Assembly (NCBI GenBank): GCA_024692825.1
Contig: JAILMB010000280.1
Location: 1 to 45,165, forward strand
DNA from: Lachnospiraceae bacterium
Lineage (GTDB): Bacteria > Bacillota > Clostridia > Lachnospirales > Lachnospiraceae
DNA: 45,165 bases
Direction of reading: 5' to 3'
This document shows, piece by piece, positions 1 to 7,452 of this stretch (position 1 is its first letter; each line of letters starts with the position of its first letter). The position numbers were made by a program, and so were the translations under genes. The notes under the pieces were generated by a model. That model saw nothing but the letters and a program-made list of their open reading frames with translations. It ran no database searches and was not told the DNA's origin.

Positions 1-150
1 GGAATTGGACCAGCAAGACGAAAAGCTCTGATGCGAAAATATGAAAGTGCAGAAGATATGAAAAATGCATCCATTGAAGAACTGGCAGACATACCGGAAA
101 TGAATCGTGAAGCAGCAGAAAATGTATACAATTATTTCAAGCGGGGATAG
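1..150 (+). CDS. uvrC: UvrC, excinuclease ABC subunit C (C-terminal end only)
   Basis: The first 49 codons of frame 1 run to a TAG at 148-150 and carry a helix-hairpin-helix signature: GIGPARRKALM at the start, then a second hairpin around ELADIPEMNREAAENVYNYF. This is the typical end of UvrC, the nuclease subunit of nucleotide excision repair that incises on both sides of a lesion marked by UvrAB; its C-terminal (HhH)2 domain binds DNA. The start lies outside the window. In many Clostridia uvrC directly precedes hprK, as it does here, which supports the call. UvrC is favoured over other HhH proteins because of this order, but the visible part is short. Confidence 0.85.
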   Translation, partial: GIGPARRKALMRKYESAEDMKNASIEELADIPEMNREAAENVYNYFKRG

Positions 151-151
151 A

Positions 152-209
152 TTGACAAACCCCTAAAATACTATAAAATTTAAGGGTAATATACGAAGGA
201 GGTAGTATT
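152..209 (+). promoter_or_regulatory. Leader of hprK: possible -35 and strong SD
   Basis: Between the uvrC stop and hprK there is a perfect -35-like TTGACA (152-157). The best -10 candidates do not sit at ideal spacing: TATAAA at 172-177 is 14 bp away and AAAATT at 175-180 is 17 bp away. A strong Shine-Dalgarno GGAGG lies just before the ATG at 210. hprK may therefore start its own transcript as well as receive uvrC readthrough. The promoter call is weak; the SD is clear. Confidence 0.35.
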
Positions 210-1145
210 ATGGGAGACGGAGCAAAGCTTTCCACATTAGTGGAGAAATTGGAATTAAAAAACTATACATCAAAAATTAATTTAGAAGACCATGAAGTAA
301 ACATGGCAGATGTGAATCGTCCAGCCTTACAGTTGAATGGATTCTTTGATCATTTTGAAGCTGGAAGAATTCAGTTGATTGGAATGGTAGAGTGGACCTA
401 CCTTCAAAGCGAACAGTCAAAAGAGGAACGATTAGAAAGTTTTGATAAACTTTTAAGCTATGATATACCTTGTATTATTTTCTGCCGTGGATTTGTACCT
501 GACAGAAGAATTTTAAAGATTGCCAATGAACGTAATATTCCTATTTTGGGAACGGAACGCGGCACTTCAGAATTCATGGCGGAACTAATTCATTTGTTGA
601 ATTACGAATTAGCACCTATGACATCTATTCACGGCGTGTTAGTAGATGTTTATGGTGAAGGTCTGTTAATTACAGGTGAAAGTGGAATCGGTAAATCTGA
701 GGCAGCGTTAGAGTTGATTCGAAGAGGCCATCGATTGGTAGCGGATGATGTTGTGGTAATTCGACGTACTTCAAACAATACGCTTATGGGCAGTGCACCT
801 GAGGTGACAAAACATTTAATCGAACTTCGAGGAATCGGAATCATCGATGTAAAGAGTTTGTTCGGTGTTGAATGTGTAAAAGAGAATCAAAAAATTGATT
901 TTGTTATAAAGCTAGAAGATTGGAAAAAAGAAGCAGAGTACGACCGTATTGGCCTTGAGGATGAGTATATGGAAATCCTTGGAAACAAGGTGACATGCCA
1001 TAGCTTACCAATTCGTCCGGGCCGTAACTTAGCTGTTATTTGTGAAACGGCAGCAGTAAACCATCGTCAGAAAAAGATGGGATACAATGCAGCTACAGAG
1101 TTGTATCGCCGTGTCCAGAACAATATTGCGAAAGCTGATCATTAA
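210..1145 (+). CDS. hprK: HPr kinase/phosphorylase
   Basis: HprK phosphorylates HPr (and Crh) on the regulatory Ser46 using ATP or pyrophosphate, and removes the phosphate by phosphorolysis. In Firmicutes it is the sensor enzyme of CcpA-dependent carbon catabolite repression. The 311-aa length fits the family. Residues 1 to about 130 are the N-terminal domain. The catalytic domain carries the P-loop GESGIGKS at residues 156-163, the RLVADDVV strand after it, and the family signature ELRGIGIIDVKSLFG. The start at 210 has a GGAGG SD. The gene leads a compact plus-strand run, and a substrate candidate with intact Ser46 surroundings but no His15 lies about 4 kb downstream (5250). No key residue appears to be missing. 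Confidence 0.97.
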   Translation: MGDGAKLSTLVEKLELKNYTSKINLEDHEVNMADVNRPALQLNGFFDHFEAGRIQLIGMVEWTYLQSEQSKEERLESFDKLLSYDIPCIIFCRGFVPDRRILKIANERNIPILGTERGTSEFMAELIHLLNYELAPMTSIHGVLVDVYGEGLLITGESGIGKSEAALELIRRGHRLVADDVVVIRRTSNNTLMGSAPEVTKHLIELRGIGIIDVKSLFGVECVKENQKIDFVIKLEDWKKEAEYDRIGLEDEYMEILGNKVTCHSLPIRPGRNLAVICETAAVNHRQKKMGYNAATELYRRVQNNIAKADH

Positions 1146-1168
1146 TTATATAGAAAGAAGGAAGAAAA

Positions 1169-2584
1169 ATGGAAAGAGAAAATGCGTGGAAGAAATATCC
1201 AAAGGGAAAAAAGAGACAGACAGTGATGGACTTCGCAGAAGGATATCGTAAATTCTTATCGCAGTGCAAAACAGAAAGAGAATGTACCTCTTTTTTTATC
1301 AGTGAAGCTGAGAAAAAAGGATTTAAAAATTTAGCAGATATTATTGCTAAAAACGAGAAATTAAAAGCCGGAGATAAGGTATATTTATCAAACAGAGGAA
1401 AGGGACTTGCTGCATTTGTAATCGGTAAGGAACCATTAGAAAATGGTATGAATATTTTAGGTGCTCATATTGATTCCCCTCGAATGGATTTAAAACAGAA
1501 TCCTTTGTATGAGGATACGGAAATGGCACTTTTAGATACTCATTACTATGGTGGAATTAAGAAGTATCAGTGGGTAACACTTCCATTGGCATTACACGGA
1601 GTTGTTGTAAAAACAGATGGTAGTGTAGTGACAGTTAATATCGGAGAAGACCCTTTTGACCCAGTATTTGGTGTATCTGATTTGTTGATTCACTTAGCTG
1701 GTGAACAGATGGATAAGAAGGCATCTAAGGTAGTGGAAGGAGAAGCGCTGGATATTCTCGTTGGAAGTATGCCATTAGATGAAGCTGTTAAGGGAAAAGA
1801 CAAGGAAGAAACCGAAAACAAAAAGGATTTGGTAAAACAGAATATCTTACGTATCTTAAAAGAAAAATACGGTATGGAAGAAGAAGATTTCCTGTCTGCT
1901 GAAATCGAGGTAGTACCAGCTGGTGAAGCTAGAAACTATGGATTTGATGAAAGTATGATTATGGGATATGGACATGATGATCGAGTATGTGCATATCCAT
2001 CCTTTATGGCTATTGCAGAAGCAAAGGCTCCAAAGAGAACATTGGCTTGTCTTTTAGTAGATAAGGAAGAGATTGGCAGTGTTGGAGCAACCGGTATGGA
2101 AAGCCGTTTCTTCGAAAATACAGTAGCAGAATTGGCAAATCTTACAGGAGATTACTCTGAACTTGTAGTTCGTCGTTGCCTTACAAATTCAAAGGCACTT
2201 TCTTCTGATGTAAGTGCTGCATTCGATCCAAATTATCCTTCTGTAAGTGAGAAGAAAAATGCCTGCTATTTTGGCAAGGGTATTGTGTTTAATAAGTACA
2301 CTGGAAGCCGTGGAAAGTCCGGATCAAACGATGCTTCAGCTGAATTCATGGGTGAACTTCGTGGAATGTTTGATAAGGATGAGATCTCATATCAGACAGC
2401 AGAACTTGGAAAGGTTGATCAGGGTGGCGGTGGAACAATCGCCTATATTTTAGGAAATTATTCTATGCTTGTTATTGACTCGGGAGTAGGCGTATTAAAT
2501 ATGCATGCACCTTGGGAAATTATTAGTAAAGTAGATTTATATGAATCATTCAGAGGATATTGTTCTTTTTTAAAGAATGCATAA
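1169..2584 (+). CDS. M18 family zinc aminopeptidase
   Basis: This cytosolic, probably oligomeric metallo-aminopeptidase removes N-terminal residues from peptides. The M18 (aminopeptidase I / aspartyl aminopeptidase) motifs are visible: GAHIDSPRMD with the zinc His at residue 100 and Asp at 102, GYGHDDRV, DKEEIGSVGATG with the catalytic Glu pair, and the late NMHAPWE with the last His ligand. The 471-aa length fits bacterial M18 enzymes. The ATG at 1169 has the SD GAAGGAAG upstream. The gene sits 23 bp after hprK and its stop is 3 bp before murB, so it is almost certainly cotranscribed. Its substrate preference cannot be read from the sequence, so no symbol is given. Confidence 0.93.
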   Translation: MERENAWKKYPKGKKRQTVMDFAEGYRKFLSQCKTERECTSFFISEAEKKGFKNLADIIAKNEKLKAGDKVYLSNRGKGLAAFVIGKEPLENGMNILGAHIDSPRMDLKQNPLYEDTEMALLDTHYYGGIKKYQWVTLPLALHGVVVKTDGSVVTVNIGEDPFDPVFGVSDLLIHLAGEQMDKKASKVVEGEALDILVGSMPLDEAVKGKDKEETENKKDLVKQNILRILKEKYGMEEEDFLSAEIEVVPAGEARNYGFDESMIMGYGHDDRVCAYPSFMAIAEAKAPKRTLACLLVDKEEIGSVGATGMESRFFENTVAELANLTGDYSELVVRRCLTNSKALSSDVSAAFDPNYPSVSEKKNACYFGKGIVFNKYTGSRGKSGSNDASAEFMGELRGMFDKDEISYQTAELGKVDQGGGGTIAYILGNYSMLVIDSGVGVLNMHAPWEIISKVDLYESFRGYCSFLKNA

Positions 2585-2587
2585 TAT

Positions 2588-3493
2588 ATGAAGAAACAAA
2601 TTGAGAATCAATTAGAAAATATAATAACAGAAGGCGTAATCAAATATGATGAGCCAATGAGTGCTCATACTACATTTCGCATTGGAGGAAAGGCAGATTG
2701 TTATATCGAGCCTTCCTTCCAGGAAGTGGAGCCGTTATTTGCCTTTTTAAAACAGGAACAAATTCCATATACCCTGATTGGAAACGGTTCAAATTTATTG
2801 GTTTCTGACGAGGGAATAGAGGGTGTGACAGTTTCATTTGGAACTTCTATTGCTGAGGTTTCCTGTGAGGGAACAACTCTGAAGGCTCAGGCTGGAATTC
2901 TACTTTCCCGATTAGCCTCCTTTGCTGCCGAACACTCGCTAAAAGGATTGGAGTTTGCATCAGGAATTCCAGGAACTTTAGGCGGTGCAATTACAATGAA
3001 TGCGGGAGCTTATGGCGGTGAGATGAAAGATGTTGTGACCTATGTCACATTGTTAGAAGACGGAGAAATAAAAAGATGTCCTGCATCTGAGATGGATTTT
3101 TCTTATCGACATAGCAAGGTCTTAGAGTCAGATATCATTGTTTTGGCTGTTGAGATGGACCTTCAAGAGGGAAATCAAAAGGAAATTCTTGCGTTATCCA
3201 GGGAGTTAAATCAACGACGGGTAGATAAGCAACCTCTAAATTATCCTAGCGCAGGAAGTACTTTTAAAAGACCAGAAGGTCATTTCGCAGGTAAACTAAT
3301 TGAAGATGCGGGATTAAAAGGGTATACCGTTGGTGGAGCTCAGGTTTCTGAAAAACACAGTGGCTTTGTTATCAATATTGGCGGTGCTACTGCAAAGGAT
3401 GTCAGAGATTTAATCTCGGACGTAAAGCGAATTGTCAAAGAAAAATTTGACGTTACATTAGAACCAGAAGTTCGAATGATAGGAAGGTTTTAA
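2588..3493 (+). CDS. murB: UDP-N-acetylenolpyruvoylglucosamine reductase
   Basis: MurB is the FAD-dependent cytosolic enzyme that reduces the enolpyruvyl group with NADPH to give UDP-N-acetylmuramate, the second committed step of peptidoglycan precursor synthesis. Family landmarks are present in order: THTTFRIGGKAD-like start (residues 26-34), FAD-binding GNGSNLLVSD, FASGIPGTLGGAITMNAGAYGGEM, the YPSAGSTFKRP segment with the catalytic Ser, and a final GFVINIGGATA. At 301 aa it is a typical Firmicutes MurB. The start follows the peptidase stop by 3 bp and no good SD precedes it, so translation probably depends on coupling to the upstream gene. rapZ begins 1 bp after its stop. Confidence 0.97.
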   Translation: MKKQIENQLENIITEGVIKYDEPMSAHTTFRIGGKADCYIEPSFQEVEPLFAFLKQEQIPYTLIGNGSNLLVSDEGIEGVTVSFGTSIAEVSCEGTTLKAQAGILLSRLASFAAEHSLKGLEFASGIPGTLGGAITMNAGAYGGEMKDVVTYVTLLEDGEIKRCPASEMDFSYRHSKVLESDIIVLAVEMDLQEGNQKEILALSRELNQRRVDKQPLNYPSAGSTFKRPEGHFAGKLIEDAGLKGYTVGGAQVSEKHSGFVINIGGATAKDVRDLISDVKRIVKEKFDVTLEPEVRMIGRF

Positions 3494-3494
3494 A

Positions 3495-4373
3495 ATGAAA
3501 CTAATAATTTTAACCGGAATGTCTGGAGCCGGAAAACACACAGCCTTTAAGACCTTAGAAGATCTTGGATATAACTGTGTGGACAACTTACCTATTCCAC
3601 TGCTAAAAAGTTTTGTTGAACTGGCATGGAAAAATGAGGCAGAGACCAATAAGGTAGCAGTAGGAATTGATGTAAGAAGTGGTGAATCCATTGAAAATAT
3701 TGAGGCAACTTTAAATGAAATTGAAGCAGATGGAAAGGATGTAAGCATTATTTTTCTAGATGCAGAAGATGACGTTTTAATTGCCAGATATAAGGAAACA
3801 AGACGAAACCATCCCCTTGCTATTGGAGAAAGCCTGTATGACGGCATTATGCGAGAACGGGAACGGGTAGCCTTTTTAAAGGAACGGGCAGATTATGTCA
3901 TAGATACGACCCATCTTTTAACAAAGGATTTAAAAGCAGAACTTCGAAAAATATTCTTAGAGCATCAAAATTTCCAGAGCCTTTTTGTTACCGTTATGTC
4001 TTTTGGATATAAATATGGAATCCCACAGGATGCGGATCTGGTCTTTGATGTTCGATTTTTACCAAATCCATATTATGTTCAGGATCTACGTCCAATGACA
4101 GGAAACGATAAACCCATTCAAGACTATGTTATGAACAATGACATTGCAAAAGAGTTTAAGTTTAAGCTTATGGATATGATATCCTTTCTGATTCCCCGCT
4201 ACATTGAGGAAGGAAAAACCCAGCTGGTAATTGCTGTAGGATGTACAGGTGGAAAGCATCGTTCTGTTACAGTGGCAAATGAAATCTATCAGGAGCTACT
4301 TGGTAAGGACGGTGGATATGGACTTCGAGTGGAACACAGAGATATCGATAAAGACCGAAAGAGAGGAAAGTAA
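3495..4373 (+). CDS. rapZ: RapZ/YvcJ family nucleotide-binding protein (P-loop with His)
   Basis: RapZ-family proteins are P-loop proteins. In E. coli RapZ guides RNase E to the sRNA GlmZ and so controls glucosamine-6-phosphate synthesis; in Bacillus YvcJ binds and hydrolyses nucleotides and affects competence. Conserved landmarks are LEDLGYNCVDNLPIPLL (residues 21-37), FLDAEDDVLIARYKETRRNHPL, MSFGYKYGIPQDADLVFDVRFLPNPYY, LRPMTGNDK and GCTGGKHRSV. The length of 292 aa is normal. The odd point is the P-loop (residues 8-15, GMSGAGKH): the Ser/Thr after the Lys, which usually binds the metal, is His (CAC at 3537-3539), followed by Thr16. The gene is packed between murB (1 bp gap) and whiA (1 bp overlap), the usual Firmicutes context without yvcK. 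Confidence 0.95.
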   Translation: MKLIILTGMSGAGKHTAFKTLEDLGYNCVDNLPIPLLKSFVELAWKNEAETNKVAVGIDVRSGESIENIEATLNEIEADGKDVSIIFLDAEDDVLIARYKETRRNHPLAIGESLYDGIMRERERVAFLKERADYVIDTTHLLTKDLKAELRKIFLEHQNFQSLFVTVMSFGYKYGIPQDADLVFDVRFLPNPYYVQDLRPMTGNDKPIQDYVMNNDIAKEFKFKLMDMISFLIPRYIEEGKTQLVIAVGCTGGKHRSVTVANEIYQELLGKDGGYGLRVEHRDIDKDRKRGK

Positions 4374-5233
4374 TGTCCTTTTCTCAGGATATAAAAAAGG
4401 AGTTATTTCCCATTATTCCAAAACCGAGGCATTGTCTGATTGCTGAACTATCGGCATTTGTTACAATTCTTGGCAGGATAGAGAATCACTGTCTTTGCAT
4501 AGAGACGGAAAATGGGGAATTGAAAAGAAAATACTTTACTTTGCTAAATAAAACGATTAGTATAAGTGAGTGTGACGATGTGCTTTCTGAAGGCATCACA
4601 AAAGAACTTTTTGAAACATTAAAAATCAAAGATTTTTGCTTGGATTTGGATGGATTATTAATTCAACAATCCTGTTGCAAAAAAGCATTTATCCGTGGCG
4701 CATTTTTATCTGCTGGATCAATCAGTGATCCAAAAAAAGGGTATCATTTTGAAATTGCGGTTTCTAATTTGAACCTGGCGAAGCAGATTCAAGGGGCCAT
4801 TGATTTTTTTGAAATTGATGCTAAAATCGTTGAACGTAAACAACAATATGTTGTATACGTGAAAGAAAGTAATCAAATTGAAGATTTACTTGCGTTGATG
4901 GGAGCGAACATTGCATATCTGAAATTTGAGAATGTTCGCATTGAAAAAGAAATGCGAAATTCAATTAATCGTCAGGTGAACTGCGAAACAGCAAATATTG
5001 GTAAAACAGTATCGGCTGCCTATCGACAATTAGAAGATATAAGGCTGATTGAGGAGAAGAGAGGCCTTTCATCGTTACCGAAGAACTTACAAGAAATAGC
5101 AATACTACGGAAAGAACATCCTGATATGGCGTTAAAAGATTTGGGGAATCTTTTAGATCCGCCTGTGGGTAAATCAGGAGTGAATCATCGGTTACGTCGT
5201 ATTGGGGAGATTGCCAAATCAATCCGCACGTAA
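4373..5233 (+). CDS. whiA: WhiA, DNA-binding sporulation/division regulator
   Basis: WhiA proteins join a LAGLIDADG-homing-endonuclease-like fold without nuclease activity to a C-terminal helix-turn-helix. In Streptomyces WhiA activates sporulation-septation genes; in Bacillus it affects cell division and chromosome segregation. Here the N-terminal part is SFSQDIKKELFP, the central domain spans about 90-185 (CCKKAFIRGAFLSAGSI..HFEI), and the C-terminal HTH covers about 225-285, ending KSGVNHRLRRIGEIA. It is 286 aa, slightly shorter than the usual ~310. The ATG overlaps the rapZ stop by one base (TAATG), an arrangement typical of coupled genes, and the HPr-like gene follows 16 bp after the stop, as crh follows whiA in Bacillus. 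Confidence 0.95.
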   Translation: MSFSQDIKKELFPIIPKPRHCLIAELSAFVTILGRIENHCLCIETENGELKRKYFTLLNKTISISECDDVLSEGITKELFETLKIKDFCLDLDGLLIQQSCCKKAFIRGAFLSAGSISDPKKGYHFEIAVSNLNLAKQIQGAIDFFEIDAKIVERKQQYVVYVKESNQIEDLLALMGANIAYLKFENVRIEKEMRNSINRQVNCETANIGKTVSAAYRQLEDIRLIEEKRGLSSLPKNLQEIAILRKEHPDMALKDLGNLLDPPVGKSGVNHRLRRIGEIAKSIRT

Positions 5234-5249
5234 ATTAGGAGGAACTGTT

Positions 5250-5498
5250 ATGAAGAGAGATGTTGTCATTCAGATGAACAATACTATGGAGGCAACACCA
5301 ATTGCACATTTGGTCCAACTGGCAAATCAGTTTGAAAGCCGTGTTTACTTTGAAATGGATACAAAGAGAGTAAATGCGAAGAGTATTATGGGGATGATGA
5401 GCCTGGTTTTATCTACCGGAACAACTGTTACTATTGATGCTGAGGGAAGTGATGAAGATAAGGCAATTAATGCCATGGAGAATTTTCTTACAACCTAA
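5250..5498 (+). CDS. HPr/Crh-like protein without the active-site histidine
   Basis: This 82-aa protein has the HPr fold signature but not the PTS active site. Aligned from LVQLANQF (residues 21-28) backwards, the canonical GLHARP becomes TMEATP (12-17): His15 is replaced by Glu14 and Arg17 by Thr16, so it cannot accept phosphate from enzyme I in the usual way. The regulatory site is intact: NAKSIMGMMSL at 42-52 has Ser45 equivalent to Ser46, the residue HprK phosphorylates. That combination resembles Bacillus Crh, a corepressor of CcpA whose His15 is Gln, and the gene sits in the crh position after whiA, in the same run as hprK. The chosen ATG has SD TTAGGAGG; the longer frame from 5202 lies inside whiA and would add no HPr sequence. 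A CcpA-corepressor role is inference. Confidence 0.9.
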   Translation: MKRDVVIQMNNTMEATPIAHLVQLANQFESRVYFEMDTKRVNAKSIMGMMSLVLSTGTTVTIDAEGSDEDKAINAMENFLTT

Positions 5499-5516
5499 GA
5501 CAATAGAGTGAAACGT

Positions 5517-6404
5517 ATGGAGAAGAAATTACTATTTATTTATAATCCTCATTCAGGTAAAGGTACCATTAAACAAAACCTTTCCGATATTATGGATTGC
5601 TTAATTAAAGCAAATTTTGAAGTCACAATTTATGCGACACAGGCTCAGGGTGATGCTGTAGTGAAGTGTCGTGATGAAGCCCAACATTATGACCGAATCG
5701 TTTGTTCCGGCGGAGATGGAACTTTAGATGAAGTGGTGACAGGGGTAATGGAATCTGGTCATCATGTACCGATTGGCTATATTCCAGCTGGAAGCACCAA
5801 TGATTTTGGTAATTCTTTGGGCATTAACAAAGAAATGCTTTCTGCGGCGAAGATTGCAGCCGGGGAGCATTCTTTTTTGTGTGATGTAGGTCAGTTTGGG
5901 GACGACTATTTTGTATATGTGGCAGCCTTTGGAATTTTTACAGAAGTGTCCTACGCGACAGATCAGAATCTGAAAAATATGTTAGGTCACGCAGCCTATA
6001 TTCTTGAAGGAGTAAAACAGCTTTGGGATATTCCTTCCTTCCGAATGCTAGTAGAGCACGACGGGAATATATTCTACGATGAATTTATTTATGGAATGGT
6101 GACAAATACCATGTCTGTCGGTGGATTTAAAGGAATTATTCCGGGAAATATCGAATTAAATGATGGTCTGTTTGAGGTGACTTTAATTCGAACTCCTAAG
6201 AACCCAATCGAGTTAAATGAGATTCTCGCTTTCTTAACGGGAATAGCAAAGGAAACAGACTTAGTGTATTCCTTTAAAACAAACCAGCTGAAATTGACAA
6301 GTAATGAAAAAGTAGCCTGGACATTAGATGGTGAATATGGTGGGGAACAGGAATGCGTCCTAATCAAAAATATACATGAAGGCATGGAAATCATGGTTGA
6401 ATAG
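5517..6404 (+). CDS. YegS/DgkB-type lipid (diacylglycerol) kinase
   Basis: This 295-aa protein belongs to the soluble diacylglycerol kinase catalytic family (YegS/BmrU/DgkB), which phosphorylates membrane lipids such as diacylglycerol and recycles it into phospholipid synthesis. Motifs: IYNPHSGKG near the N-terminus, nucleotide-binding CSGGDGTLDEVV with GGDGT at residues 65-69, and PIGYIPAGSTNDFGNSLG. The ATG at 5517 gives the usual MEKKLLFIYNP start; the upstream GTG at 5508 has no SD, though the SD for 5517 is also weak. The gene is 18 bp after the HPr-like gene and ends the housekeeping run. The aldolase promoter overlaps its last codons. The actual lipid substrate is not known. Confidence 0.88.
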   Translation: MEKKLLFIYNPHSGKGTIKQNLSDIMDCLIKANFEVTIYATQAQGDAVVKCRDEAQHYDRIVCSGGDGTLDEVVTGVMESGHHVPIGYIPAGSTNDFGNSLGINKEMLSAAKIAAGEHSFLCDVGQFGDDYFVYVAAFGIFTEVSYATDQNLKNMLGHAAYILEGVKQLWDIPSFRMLVEHDGNIFYDEFIYGMVTNTMSVGGFKGIIPGNIELNDGLFEVTLIRTPKNPIELNEILAFLTGIAKETDLVYSFKTNQLKLTSNEKVAWTLDGEYGGEQECVLIKNIHEGMEIMVE

Positions 6405-6425
6405 GCCCTCATTTTAAGATATAAT
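6397..6425 (+). promoter_or_regulatory. Promoter of fba
   Basis: TTGAAT (6397-6402), a 17-bp spacer and a perfect TATAAT (6420-6425). The -35 overlaps the last codons and stop of the lipid kinase gene. Transcription would start near 6432, giving a leader of about 75 nt before fba. Confidence 0.7.
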
Positions 6426-6426
6426 T

Positions 6427-6460
6427 GTAAGCGGAAATCTTACGGGCAAGGGCCCGTTTT
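6427..6460 (+). promoter_or_regulatory. Two adjacent hairpins in the fba leader
   Basis: GTAAG (6427-6431) can pair with CTTAC (6439-6443), and directly after it ACGGGC (6442-6447) pairs with GCCCGT (6452-6457), followed by a short TTTT. The second hairpin resembles a weak intrinsic terminator. It could end readthrough from the upstream run, or tune fba transcription, because it lies downstream of the fba promoter. The two stems share two bases and so compete slightly. Confidence 0.45.
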
Positions 6461-6507
6461 GATATTATCCTTCTTTATAGAGGGGAAAAGAATGGAGGAA
6501 ACTTTAT

Positions 6508-7371
6508 ATGTTAGTATCTGCAAAAGAAATGTTAGACAAAGCAAAAGCAGGACATTATGCTGTTGGACAGTTCAACATCAACAACCTTGAGTGGACAAAA
6601 GCTGTTTTGCTTACTGCTGAAGAATGCAAGTCACCAGTTATCTTAGGTGTATCTGAAGGTGCTGGAAAGTACATGACAGGATTTAAGACTGTTGCAGCTA
6701 TGGTTAAGGCTATGGATGAGACTTTAGGAATTACTGTTCCTGTAGCTCTTCACTTAGATCATGGTACATACGAAGGAACAAAGGCTTGTATCGAAGCAGG
6801 CTTTACATCAGTTATGTTTGATGGTTCTTCTTATGATATCAACGAAAATGTTGAAAAGACAAAAGAGTTGGTTGAACTTTCTCATAAGAACGGAATCTCT
6901 ATCGAAGCTGAAGTTGGTTCAATCGGTGGAGAAGAAGATGGCGTAGTTGGAATGGGTGAATGTGCAGATCCAGATGAATGTAAGATGGTTGCTGATCTTG
7001 GCGTTGATATGCTTGCTGCTGGTATTGGTAACATTCATGGTGTATATCCTGAAAACTGGGCTGGTCTTTCATTTGAGACATTAGATGCTATTCAGCAGAA
7101 GACAGGAACAATGCCTTTAGTACTTCATGGTGGTACAGGTATTCCTGATGACATGATCGCTAAGGCTATTTCTCTTGGTGTATCAAAGATTAATGTTAAT
7201 ACTGAATGTCAGTTGGTATTTGCAGATGCTACAAGAAAATATATTGAAGCTGGTAAGGATCAGCAGGGTAAGGGATTTGATCCTAGAAAACTCCTTGCAC
7301 CTGGTACTGAAGCTATCAAAGAAAAAGTAAAAGAAAAGATGGAACTTTTCGGTTCTGTTGGAAAAGCTTAA
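6508..7371 (+). CDS. fba: Class II fructose-1,6-bisphosphate aldolase
   Basis: This is the zinc-dependent glycolytic and gluconeogenic enzyme that cleaves fructose-1,6-bisphosphate into glyceraldehyde-3-phosphate and dihydroxyacetone phosphate. The family signature VALHLDHG is at residues 79-86, with catalytic Asp84 and zinc ligand His85. The GIGNIHGVYP segment carries a further His ligand, and VLHGGTGIPDD plus INVNTE form the phosphate-binding end. The 287-aa length matches short class II (type B) aldolases of Firmicutes. The ATG at 6508 has SD GGAGG. The gene has its own promoter (6397-6425) and strong terminator (7393-7422), so it is probably monocistronic and highly expressed. A tagatose-bisphosphate aldolase is less likely because no sugar-utilisation genes adjoin it. 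Confidence 0.95.
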   Translation: MLVSAKEMLDKAKAGHYAVGQFNINNLEWTKAVLLTAEECKSPVILGVSEGAGKYMTGFKTVAAMVKAMDETLGITVPVALHLDHGTYEGTKACIEAGFTSVMFDGSSYDINENVEKTKELVELSHKNGISIEAEVGSIGGEEDGVVGMGECADPDECKMVADLGVDMLAAGIGNIHGVYPENWAGLSFETLDAIQQKTGTMPLVLHGGTGIPDDMIAKAISLGVSKINVNTECQLVFADATRKYIEAGKDQQGKGFDPRKLLAPGTEAIKEKVKEKMELFGSVGKA

Positions 7372-7392
7372 GTATTACTTTTGTAATTTATG

Positions 7393-7422
7393 AAGGGGTG
7401 CCTGTTTTGGCATCCCTTTTTT
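7393..7422 (+). terminator. Terminator of fba
   Basis: A 10-bp stem (AAGGGGTGCC at 7393-7402, GGCATCCCTT at 7409-7418, one G-T pair) with a TGTTTT loop, followed by a T tract to 7422. The 3' arm may also hold the -35 (TTGGCA, 7407-7412) of a weak promoter for the next gene, with TTTATA at 7431-7436. Confidence 0.9.
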
Positions 7423-7452
7423 AAAAAATATTTATAGAAAAGGATAGTCATA

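Noticed and set aside
3458-3847. 129-codon minus-strand frame opposite murB/rapZ
   Set aside because: It mirrors the codon pattern of the well-supported rapZ gene, has no SD and no recognisable domain.
5202-5249. Longer start for the HPr-like protein inside the end of whiA
   Set aside because: The extra 16 residues do not look like HPr, and the ATG at 5250 has an excellent SD right after the whiA stop.
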